Made by a program: the position numbers and the translations under genes. DNA of 46,093 bases from Planctomycetota bacterium (GTDB taxonomy: Bacteria; Planctomycetota; OFTM77), in contig JAJDCO010000049.1 in NCBI GenBank assembly GCA_029260795.1, positions 1-46,093 of the forward strand, given 5' to 3'. Positions 17,901-24,588 of the stretch are shown piece after piece (positions within the stretch are counted from its first letter, which is position 1; the number at the start of each line of letters is the position of its first letter). The notes beneath the pieces are model-generated. The model ran no database searches. It saw nothing but the letters and a program-made list of their open reading frames with translations, and was not told the origin of the DNA.

Positions 17901-18861
17901 CGTCGACAATGCCGGCAACTGGGGGACGACGACTCACGTCGGTCCGTACTTCGTCGACACCACTCTGCCGGGCGTCGTCTCGAATCTGAACAGCTCGTCG
18001 CACTCGACGGGCGTTTGGTCGAACGTCGCCAGCCTGGACTTGAGCTGGACCGCGGCCACCGATTCCCCGAGTGGCCTCGGGGGCTACGGTATCTCGACCT
18101 CGAGTGCTCCGGCACTGCCCTCGGCGGTTCAGGATCTCGGCGATGTCACTTCGACGTCGACGAGCCCGGGCGACGGCGCGAGCATCTACTTCAACATCCG
18201 CTCGCTCGATGTCGCCGGCAACTGGGATGACGAAGCGGTCTCGGCCGGCCCTTACCAGATCGACACCGTGTCCCCGACCGACGGGACCCTCCAAATCGCG
18301 GGCGGTGCGGCCTCGACGCCGAGCTTGACCGTGAGCCTGGATGGCCTGGGTGCCACCGAGTCCCTCAGCGGTCTTGCCACCATGCAGTTCTCGAACGACG
18401 GGTCGACCTGGTCGACCGAAGAGCCGTTCGCGAGCTCCAAGGCGAGCTGGGACCTGTCGGCGTTCGGCGGCGACGGCTTGATCGGCACGAAGACCGTTCA
18501 CGTGCGCTACCGCGATGCGGCCGGCAATCAGGGCGGATCGACGACCGACACCATCGAGTTCACACCCGTTCCCGAGATCGACACGATCTCGCCGAACCGC
18601 GGCCCGAATACCGGCGGCAATGTCATCACGATCAGCGGCACCGGCTTCACGACCGATGCGGCTGTGACGGTCGATGGCGTTTCGGCGACCGTGAACTTCG
18701 TCAGCCAGACGGAGCTTCAGGTCACCGTGCCCGCCAGCCCGTTCTTCGAGCCGAGCGGAAACGGCCCGAAGCGCATGGCGAAGGACGCCGATGTCGTCGT
18801 CTCGACGCCTCACGGCAACGACACCGAGGTCGATGGTTACATGTATACGCTGAAGCGCTAA
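14983..18861 (+). CDS. Secreted multidomain zinc metalloprotease with FTP propeptide
   Basis: A 1292-residue exported protein with a signal peptide of about 24 residues (LRALIVAGALAFLATPGTAM). Residues ~80-240 resemble a fungalysin/thermolysin (FTP) propeptide. The catalytic region carries HEEGH at 440-444 and E461 in FGEGGADVW, an HExxH...E gluzincin-type site. A MAM- or jelly-roll-like region (about 690-880) follows, opening FFLEDFETGGDNGW. Then come two Fn3-like repeats from about 888 (each with WTAATDS and FHIRAVDNAGNW or FNIRSLDVAGNW), a further beta domain, and an IPT/TIG domain from about 1199 (ISPNRGPNTGGNVITISGTG). ATG 14983 has a perfect AGGAGG nine bases upstream. It is divergent from the pseudopilins, so export through an apparatus using them is possible but unproven. 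The stop is followed by a strong hairpin. Confidence 0.9.
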   Translation: MSLSLRALIVAGALAFLATPGTAMVQSLDPGDVERSAMPVDPLKSQAVSAWQDFRAAHDGSWRIRWDVPNRSARLVFGDSIAPTTAPLTNEDFSLRALELFEQHGQLFGISVDQLEVVSVQASPLAHIGTEDKIGVQVRQQVAGIEVERSSGTVIFLPDGRVTAIEMSGLRVPSSLSLTPTRWESEAESAAAMDLLDQIGVPADGFENLQLVLFGHDQDGRRQARLAWRFDAFSYTLDIEGLPVRFRYIVDAHSGEVLERQTLVHQADISGTVSGWITPGNSPDTAGNPEVLAALKDITVTLQGGATTTTDANGQFLFSGQTQSRTVSAVLSGPYARIENQAQSNASESATFQPDVPGSLTFNSSKTELRTAETNVYFWVIAFRDWMLSIDPTYDLMGFQVLGNVNITSTCNAFYNGSSINFYQSGGGCVNTAYSTVVAHEEGHWANVLAGSGNGPDGFGEGGADVWSMYLLDDPIVGRDFQGSGNHIRDGNNTRQFCGDNNTGCYSGVHANGEVLMGAFWKMRDRLNTALGDAPGDLVADSLMIAWFKQYNDGQIKTIIEDHLLILDDDDGNVNNGTPHYPHIDGGFRDQGFPGVDLSPISVAHTALSDTLDETGPYVVTATVTSNVGSNVTSVDVVYDVGGGPISVAMSATGNPDEYSGNIPGQAAPTVVSYVVQAADDASNNVTYPSSGDFRFAIGVRDDQFFLEDFETGGDNGWTHVELATQDDWDHGSPAGSNAADDPSSAFSGSQVWGNDLSLRGSNWNGVYTDDVDNYLLSPPIDCTGKIGIELVYRRWLNVEDGVWDQASIEVTNDGVNFTRVWVNPPGDGDDHLQDTSWVEQTVDVSAVADNQSSFRIRYRMQSDGAVTFGGWTLDDVALVALSGSGSDTTPPTEVSNLLSTSHTPSVWEDVGTVDMDWTAATDSQSGLDGYSILFDQSPATEAPQTKVIEETATTHSEALATSASGYYFHIRAVDNAGNWGTTTHVGPYFVDTTLPGVVSNLNSSSHSTGVWSNVASLDLSWTAATDSPSGLGGYGISTSSAPALPSAVQDLGDVTSTSTSPGDGASIYFNIRSLDVAGNWDDEAVSAGPYQIDTVSPTDGTLQIAGGAASTPSLTVSLDGLGATESLSGLATMQFSNDGSTWSTEEPFASSKASWDLSAFGGDGLIGTKTVHVRYRDAAGNQGGSTTDTIEFTPVPEIDTISPNRGPNTGGNVITISGTGFTTDAAVTVDGVSATVNFVSQTELQVTVPASPFFEPSGNGPKRMAKDADVVVSTPHGNDTEVDGYMYTLKR

Positions 18862-18887
18862 CGCGCCGAAGCCAACTCGATTCACGC

Positions 18888-18923
18888 ACGAGCCGCTGCA
18901 GGCACCCGCCTGCAGCGGCTCGT
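18888..18923 (+). terminator. Hairpin after the metalloprotease gene
   Basis: A perfect 16-bp inverted repeat (18888-18903 and 18908-18923) with the four-base loop ACCC, 27 bases after the stop. No T-run follows, so termination may rely on the hairpin alone or on Rho. It would be stable in either direction. Confidence 0.7.
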
Positions 18924-18935
18924 TGCATGCGGGAG

Positions 18936-19217
18936 GCGCGACGTCATCGCGGTGAGCGTTCGCCCTGAACGACCTCCGACGCTCGGGCGCCGGTGCCGCT
19001 TGCTACGCTCGCGGGCAAGCACGCACCAAGGAGCGGGCGTCCTGGGCCGCTCGCTGCGCGCGCGGTTCTGGGGGCGTCAGTGGGCGCGACGTCATCGCGG
19101 TGAGCGTTCGCCCTGAACGACCTCCGACGCTCGGGCGCCGGTGCCGCTTGCTTCGCTCGCGGGCCGGCGCCCACGAAGCGGCGGGCGTCCTGGGCCGCTC
19201 GCTGCGCGCGCGGTTCC
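18936..19217. repeat. Tandem direct repeat, two ~133-bp copies
   Basis: Copies at about 18936-19068 and 19084-19217 have a 148-bp period. The first ~75 bases of each are almost identical; the middle is diverged (AAGCACGCACCAAGG against CCGGCGCCCACGAAG); the ends match again (GCGGGCGTCCTGGGCCGCTC). Each contains GGTGCCGCTTGCTNCGC (18992-19008 and 19140-19156), the core also found twice at positions 33-49 and 134-150. It lies between convergent genes and is probably a dispersed intergenic repeat family. Confidence 0.8.
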
Positions 19218-19245
19218 CTGGCCTTACCGCGTGCCCGTGCCGGGA

Positions 19246-20070
19246 CTATTGGGCGTCGTAGGCTGTGAGGGGACGGATCCAGATGTTGCGGAAGCGCATC
19301 GGGTTGCCGTGGTCCTGGAGCTTGATCGGGCCGACGGGGCCGTGGGGCGAGTACTGCGGCAGACTTCGGTGGTTCGTCGTGCCGAGCAGCACCTGCCGAT
19401 TGTGGAGCACGACGCCATTGTGGATCACCGTCGCGTAGGCCGGCTCGACGAGCTGGTCCCCTGCGAAGCGCGGTGCCTCGAAGATGACGTCGTAAGTCTG
19501 CCACTCGCCCGGCGGGCGAGAGACGTTGACCAGGGGCGGGCGCTGACCGTAGAGCGCACCGGCTTGTCCGTCGGGGTAGGTCTGATTCCCGTACGAGTCG
19601 AGGATCTGGATCTCGTAGCGGCCGAAGAAGAACAACCCGCTGTTGCCGCGACCTTGCCCGTCTCCCTTCGGAGGCGGCGTCTGCCACTCGAGATGGATCT
19701 GGCAGCTCCCGAACCCCTGGCGCGTTTGGATGTCGCCGGTGCCGTTGACCTCGAAGTAGCCCTTCTCGACCTTCCACTGCGCCTTGTCGTCGCGGCCCGT
19801 CCACTGAGCGAGGTCTTTGCCGTCGAACAGCACGATCGCATCGGAAGGCGGTGCGAAGGGATGATCGGCGGGAGCCGGTGTGACGATGCGTGGCTGCGGG
19901 CGCTTTCCGTCGTGGACACGCCATTCGGAGTCAGGGAGCTTCGGGCCGTCGTCGTAGCCGAGCTTGCGCTGCGGCTTGTCTTGGGGATCGGACGCGAAGC
20001 CGGCCCCGGCGATCACCATCACGGCGGCCAGCAGGGAGAGCAGGGACAATCGATGAGCGCGGCGATGCAT
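19246..20070 (-). CDS. Secreted DUF1080 (3-keto-disaccharide hydrolase-like) protein
   Basis: A 274-residue exported protein with a signal peptide (LSLLSLLAAVMVIAGAGFAS). The DUF1080 domain (PF06439, a concanavalin-like beta-sandwich) runs from about residue 75: IVLFDGKDLAQWTGRD, SCQIHLEWQTP, GRGNSGLFFFGRYEIQILDS, then PPGEWQTYDVIFEAPRF and the end GPVGPIKLQDHGNPMRFRNI. Members act on 3-keto-sugars or bind carbohydrates and are very common in Planctomycetota and Verrucomicrobiota. ATG 20070 has AGGAGG seven bases upstream. It stands alone: convergent with the protease across the repeat block and separated from the chaperone operon upstream by 103 bp. No sugar oxidoreductase partner is nearby. 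Confidence 0.9.
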   Translation of the reverse strand: MHRRAHRLSLLSLLAAVMVIAGAGFASDPQDKPQRKLGYDDGPKLPDSEWRVHDGKRPQPRIVTPAPADHPFAPPSDAIVLFDGKDLAQWTGRDDKAQWKVEKGYFEVNGTGDIQTRQGFGSCQIHLEWQTPPPKGDGQGRGNSGLFFFGRYEIQILDSYGNQTYPDGQAGALYGQRPPLVNVSRPPGEWQTYDVIFEAPRFAGDQLVEPAYATVIHNGVVLHNRQVLLGTTNHRSLPQYSPHGPVGPIKLQDHGNPMRFRNIWIRPLTAYDAQ

Positions 20071-20173
20071 GGACCATCCTCCTACCAGTGAGCTTCAGAT
20101 CGGCGCACAGTTTGCCATTGCCCGCCGCGAGGCGCAAAGACCCGATCACTTGGCGAACGGGTCGCGCGCTCGC

Positions 20174-20512
20174 TCAGCTCGAGTGGGGGGGCTCGGCTTT
20201 GAGCTGGTCGAGCAGGTACTCGGCGTAGGCGATCCCCACCAGCGCGCTTGGGCGCGGTCGATCGTCGGGTAGCTCGCCGCCGACCTCGTCGGCGCCATCA
20301 CGCAGCGTCAGCGCCTCGGCGGCTTGCCGCCGCTCGGGTGTTCGGAGCCAGTCGTAAGCACGGCGAATTCGCTCGAAGCCTTCCGGGTCTTGATCGGGTG
20401 CGTGGCGCGGCACGGCCTCGAAGTAGGCGGCCTTGATGGCTTCGTCCGTGGCATTCCGCTGCAAGCCCAGAACGCGGTAGGGATCCATCGGAGCTTGTAC
20501 ATCGCGGCTCAT
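20174..20512 (-). CDS. Small J-domain protein with altered HPD motif
   Basis: A 112-residue protein, last gene of the chaperone operon. Residues ~10-65 form a J domain: DPYRVLGLQRNATDEAIKAA (helix I and II), then YFEAVPRHAPDQDPEGFERI and RRAYDWLRTPERR. The HPD tripeptide that stimulates Hsp70 ATPase reads H-A-P-D, an alanine between His and Pro, with a shortened loop. Similar short-loop, HPPE-type J domains occur in other bacteria as I recall, so this may be a family trait rather than damage. The C-terminal 45 residues are acidic and end LVGIAYAEYLLDQLKAEPPH. There is no Gly/Phe or zinc-finger region, so it is not a full DnaJ. ATG overlaps the stop of the TPR-like gene by four bases (ATGA). 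Confidence 0.82.
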   Translation of the reverse strand: MSRDVQAPMDPYRVLGLQRNATDEAIKAAYFEAVPRHAPDQDPEGFERIRRAYDWLRTPERRQAAEALTLRDGADEVGGELPDDRPRPSALVGIAYAEYLLDQLKAEPPHSS

Positions 20513-22809
20513 CGGCGCCGTCCTCCGCTGCGTCGTGGGCCGACGCCTCGCGTGCGTCGACCCGAGGATGCGGAGTCCAGGCGCTGCTGAACCTGATCGA
20601 AGGCCTGGAGCAGCTCCGTGCGGTCGGGGCGGGGATCGTCCTCCAGCAGTGAGCGTCCGGCGGCGCAGCTCTCGACAGCCGAGCCCTTGTCCCGACGCGC
20701 CAAGGCGGCGCGGGCGAGATGCAAGTGCAGCACCGGATCGTTTCCACCGTTTCGCAGTGCTCGTTGCCCGAGATCCCAGGCGAGCTCGGGCGCGAGGGGC
20801 CGGACTCGACCGATCAAGTGTGTCAGCTCCGAAGGGCGGATCGAAGCGGCCTTCGCCGACCAGCGTTTGGCGACCTGGTCGTACCCATGCTCGAGGTATG
20901 CGACGAGGATTCGTCCGAGCACCTCGGGCGAGCCTTGACGCTTCCGGGCCTCTTCGAAGCAGCGCGATGCCTCACGGAGCTCGGCGAGCTCGAGGTACTG
21001 ATCGGCGACTTGGAGCCAGGTCTCGGGGCCCTCTTCGGAAGCCGCATACGACTCGAGCATGCCCTGGGCGAGCGTCTCGTGCCCGACACGGAACTCGAGG
21101 CGTGCGGCGAGTAGCTGAGCGGGATCGATCGTGCCTTCGGGGTTTGCGTGTAGCAGCTCGTTGACGAGCTCGAGCCCGCCTTCGAAGCGGCCGTCGTCCT
21201 CCCGCCGCTCGATGATCTCCAAGGTCACCTGGCGTGCGCGGAGGGCCATCTTCTCGTCGTCCGGAGCGAGCTCGACCGCTGTGCGGAGATGCTCGAGGAT
21301 CTTCTCCTCGCGCTGGGTCTGGATCTCGTCGACCTTCGGTGTGTGAGGGTCGAGCGGCGGCTCCTTCATCAAGGCCAAGGCGAGGCGCGTGTGGCGCTGA
21401 GCGGTCGCACCGTGCGACTGGATGGTCCGCTTGAGCACCTGCACCGCGCGCCCTGGGCGCTCGTGCATCAAGAGCTGCTCGACGAGGTTGTCGAGGATGC
21501 GCTCGGGGTGACGAGCACGTCCCGCCAGTTGATCGAGCAGTGTGACCGCCTCGGGAGAACGTTGCCGCATCAAGAGGCGGGCCAGTTGCTTTTCGGCTTC
21601 GAACAGGCGAGGAGCCTCGGCTTCGCTCGCCTTCGAGCTTCCCTGGCCCAACACCTTCGCGAGCTGCGACCACAAGGGCAGTGCCGCCGCCTCTCCGATC
21701 AGCTTCTCGGTCGTGATTGCGAGATTCTGAATCAGGTCCGGGTCCTCGTCGCTGACCCGACACGCTTCCTTCCAATACTCCAGTGCCCGTTCCAAGTCAC
21801 CGAGCGCGGCATGTCGATCGCCACGGGCGCGCTGCACGCGCGCGAAGGCTCGCCTCTGCTCCACAGAAGCCTCCTGCGATTCGGGGCGGAGAATCTCGGC
21901 GGCCTCTCGCAGGTCCTGAGCCTCGATCGCCGCTCGCGCGCGGGACCAACGCAGTGCGTTCTTCGAGCCGAGTTCTCCCGATGGTGCGAGAGCCTGCGCC
22001 GTCTCGAGATCTCCTCGATCGAGTGCACGTCGTGCCAGGAGCTGACGAGCGGCGCGTTCGAAGGCGGGCGGTAGCTCGCCCGTCTCGATCAGCTTCGTGA
22101 GCTCACGGGCCGGGCGCTGATCCCCCTCTCCCTGCTCGAGTGCGCGGGCGAGGGCCAGTAGCTTGCCCGAGTGGGGCACGCGGGCTCGGGGCGGTGTCGT
22201 TTCCGAGAGGAGTGCCTGGAATTGGGAGAGCAAGGTGCCAGGCAGTCCGGTGATCTCGGGAAGCTCCTCGACCCGTTTCGGGTCCGCGAGCAGCCGGCAC
22301 AGCTGCTCGAGCGCCTGCACCGTTTGGCCGTCGGCTCCGCCGCTTCCGAGGGAATGAGCGCCCCGAGCGGCCTCCTCGAACCGACCGGCCTGAAGCTGTC
22401 CCTGGATCCAGGTGATGGCTGCGGAAGGTTCCTTCGGGATCGACTCGCGCCGAGGGGCGGCGGGTCGGCCGGCGCTTCGGCCCCGAGGGCGAGGCGCACG
22501 GCGTGCGTCTTTCTCGGTATCGGTCTTCTTGGACTGGTCGGGCTGGTTCAGGTCCGGCTTCGCCGGGGGCTGCCTCTTCTTGCCCGCGGACGATTTGGCC
22601 CGCGAGGCCGCCGTCTTGGCCGCGCTCCGGTTCGTGCCCCGGAGAGTGCGCCCGCTCGGTCGAGGCGTTTGCACACTCTCGGCGGCCGTGTCTTCTGCCT
22701 CCTGAGGCGGTGAGTTTGCGGGGCCTCGGGTCTCGGTCTTGCCACCTCGAGGTGGGGCGTCCGACCGACGGCGGCGCCGTCGTGGGCGCGGTGAGCTCGG
22801 TTCGTTCAT
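20509..22809 (-). CDS. Large helical-repeat (TPR-like) protein with basic ends
   Basis: A 766-residue protein, third gene of the chaperone operon. The first ~125 residues are a low-complexity, strongly basic tail (PRPRRRRRRSDAPPRGGK, later SAGKKRQPPAKPD). From about residue 125 the sequence is all-helical with TPR-like units, for example ALGDLERALEYWKEACRVSD, then ILEHLRTAVELAPDDEKMA and LREASRCFEEARKRQGSPEV. The final 15 residues are again basic (RRTRGVGPRRSGGRRR). There is no signal peptide, so it is cytoplasmic. ATG 22809 is 17 bp after the Hsp70 stop with AAGGGACG upstream; the open frame to 22896 overlaps the Hsp70 gene and is not used. The function is unknown; the basic tails suggest binding to nucleic acid or ribosomes, and the helical repeats suggest an adaptor or client-recruiting role. 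Confidence 0.85.
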   Translation of the reverse strand: MNEPSSPRPRRRRRRSDAPPRGGKTETRGPANSPPQEAEDTAAESVQTPRPSGRTLRGTNRSAAKTAASRAKSSAGKKRQPPAKPDLNQPDQSKKTDTEKDARRAPRPRGRSAGRPAAPRRESIPKEPSAAITWIQGQLQAGRFEEAARGAHSLGSGGADGQTVQALEQLCRLLADPKRVEELPEITGLPGTLLSQFQALLSETTPPRARVPHSGKLLALARALEQGEGDQRPARELTKLIETGELPPAFERAARQLLARRALDRGDLETAQALAPSGELGSKNALRWSRARAAIEAQDLREAAEILRPESQEASVEQRRAFARVQRARGDRHAALGDLERALEYWKEACRVSDEDPDLIQNLAITTEKLIGEAAALPLWSQLAKVLGQGSSKASEAEAPRLFEAEKQLARLLMRQRSPEAVTLLDQLAGRARHPERILDNLVEQLLMHERPGRAVQVLKRTIQSHGATAQRHTRLALALMKEPPLDPHTPKVDEIQTQREEKILEHLRTAVELAPDDEKMALRARQVTLEIIERREDDGRFEGGLELVNELLHANPEGTIDPAQLLAARLEFRVGHETLAQGMLESYAASEEGPETWLQVADQYLELAELREASRCFEEARKRQGSPEVLGRILVAYLEHGYDQVAKRWSAKAASIRPSELTHLIGRVRPLAPELAWDLGQRALRNGGNDPVLHLHLARAALARRDKGSAVESCAAGRSLLEDDPRPDRTELLQAFDQVQQRLDSASSGRRTRGVGPRRSGGRRR

Positions 22810-22826
22810 CGAGTCCGGCGTCCCTT

Positions 22827-24551
22827 TCAACTGTGCTCGTAGATGACGTTGACCATGCGTTCGGAGAGCTCTTCGAGCTCGTCGTCGTCGCCGCACTTCT
22901 CCGCGTCGCTGATCTGCCCGAGTAGGTCTTCGAGCTCGGAGGCGGAGTCCTCGTCGCTGTCGCTCCCGCGAAGACGCTCGAGCAGCTCTTCGCCCCTCTT
23001 GCGGAGCGAGGTCTCGAACAGGGGGGGAGTGGTCTCCGACGGCTCTTCGCTCTCCGTCTCGGCCGGAGCCGGGCTGTCAGGAGGAGCGCCATCCACCGAG
23101 ATCTGGATGCTGCTCTCCCGCTGCGTTCGCGGATCGAGGGCGCTGATCTCGACGACGCCGTTGACGGTGTAGCGAAAGCAGACGAGGAAGTCGCGGGGCT
23201 GCTCGGGGTCGTCGACCGACGAGATGCCCTCGAATCGAAACTTACCGAGCGGCTTGTTGGAGGAGGCCTTGGGCTCGTGACCTTGAAAGACGCGAATCTC
23301 GACGGCGTCTTGATCAGGATCGAGCGTGTAGAAGCGCTCGGTTTGGGAGACGGGGATCGGCGTGTTGCGAGGGATGAGGATCTTGTAGCAGTCGCCGACC
23401 AGCTCATCGCCGTCGAGGCTCATGTGCTCGATGCCGAGCGAGTAGGGGGCGACGTCGACCAGCACGGTCCCGACATCTTCACCGGCAATCACGGCCGCCT
23501 GGAGTGCCGCACCCAGGGCGACGACCTCTTCGGGGCGTTGATCGAGATGAGGCTCGATGCCGAGATGCTGCTCGACCAGCTCCCAAACGCGCGGGATCCT
23601 CGAGGAGCCACCGACGAGCAAGACCTCCTGGAGATCGCAGGGCTCGAGCTCGGCTTGCTGCAACGCGTCGTCGATGGCTCGTAGCGTTCCGTACAGCAGG
23701 TCTTCGATCAGGCCGACGAAGGTCGCGCGCGAGAGAGTGACGTCGAGGTGACGCGCTTCGCCGCTCTCGGTCTCGACCAGAAACTCCTCGGTGACGCGCA
23801 CCGTGACTTCTGTGGACAGGGTGATCTTGGCGCTCTCGGCGGCCTGCCGAAGCCGTGCCACGACCTTGGGATGATCGTGCGGGTCGACGTCGGGATGCTT
23901 CTCCTGGAATCGCTCGATCAGGTGCTCGACCAAGCGCTGGTCGAAGTCGTCGCCACCCAGCTGACTGTCGCCCGTCGAGGCGCGCACCTCGAGGACGTCG
24001 CCCACCTTCTCGATGATGGAAACGTCAAAGGTTCCTCCGCCCAAATCGAACACGAGCAGGTGTCGATCGTCTCCGCGGTCGATGCCATAGGCCAGGGCGG
24101 CCGCCGTCGGCTCATTGAGAAGCCGCTCCACCGCCAGGCCGGCCAGCTCACCGGCCCGCATCGTCGCGCGTCTCTGCTCGTCATTGAAGTAAGCCGGCAC
24201 CGTGATGACGGCCCGATCGATCTCCTCGTCAAGCTCCGCTTCCGCCAGCTCTTTCAGCGCCTTCAAGAAGAAGGCCGAGACCTCCTCGGGCAGGTGGCTC
24301 GCCACCTCGAGATCGATCTCGTCTTCCTGACCCATGCGGCGCTTGATCGAGCGAATCGTCCGCTCGGGATAGACGACGGACTGATTCCAGGCCTCCCGCC
24401 CGACCAGGGGACGGTCGTCCGGGGCATAGCCGAACACCGACGGCAGCAACGGCCCGTGCTTGCCCGACAGCACCGTCGGGACTCCGTCGCGGGTCACGGC
24501 CACGACCGAGTGCGTCGTGCCCAGGTCGATTCCCAGGATCTTCTCGCTCAT
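22827..24551 (-). CDS. Hsp70 (DnaK-family) chaperone with short C-terminus
   Basis: A 574-residue Hsp70. The ATPase motifs are intact: GIDLGTTHS (7-15), [12 protein letters not shown] (119-130), [12 protein letters not shown] (168-179) and LVGGSSRIP (312-320). The interdomain linker [13 protein letters not shown] is at 363-375, and the beta substrate-binding domain follows to about 485. Then come an acidic Pro/Glu/Thr linker and a helical tail of about 70 very acidic residues in place of the full alpha lid; canonical DnaK is about 638 residues. ATG 24551 has GGGGAGAATCG upstream. It is preceded by the GrpE-fusion gene (37 bp) and followed by the TPR-like gene (17 bp). It is more likely a specialised paralogue than the housekeeping dnaK, because its partners are atypical. 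Confidence 0.93.
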   Translation of the reverse strand: MSEKILGIDLGTTHSVVAVTRDGVPTVLSGKHGPLLPSVFGYAPDDRPLVGREAWNQSVVYPERTIRSIKRRMGQEDEIDLEVASHLPEEVSAFFLKALKELAEAELDEEIDRAVITVPAYFNDEQRRATMRAGELAGLAVERLLNEPTAAALAYGIDRGDDRHLLVFDLGGGTFDVSIIEKVGDVLEVRASTGDSQLGGDDFDQRLVEHLIERFQEKHPDVDPHDHPKVVARLRQAAESAKITLSTEVTVRVTEEFLVETESGEARHLDVTLSRATFVGLIEDLLYGTLRAIDDALQQAELEPCDLQEVLLVGGSSRIPRVWELVEQHLGIEPHLDQRPEEVVALGAALQAAVIAGEDVGTVLVDVAPYSLGIEHMSLDGDELVGDCYKILIPRNTPIPVSQTERFYTLDPDQDAVEIRVFQGHEPKASSNKPLGKFRFEGISSVDDPEQPRDFLVCFRYTVNGVVEISALDPRTQRESSIQISVDGAPPDSPAPAETESEEPSETTPPLFETSLRKRGEELLERLRGSDSDEDSASELEDLLGQISDAEKCGDDDELEELSERMVNVIYEHS

Positions 24552-24588
24552 CGATTCTCCCCTTCACGCCTTTCGGCTCACGCCGAGG

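Noticed and set aside
14956..18885. Minus-strand open frames of 739 and 523 codons
   Set aside because: Antisense to the metalloprotease, low complexity (Asp/Val/Arg/His), no start context or domain.
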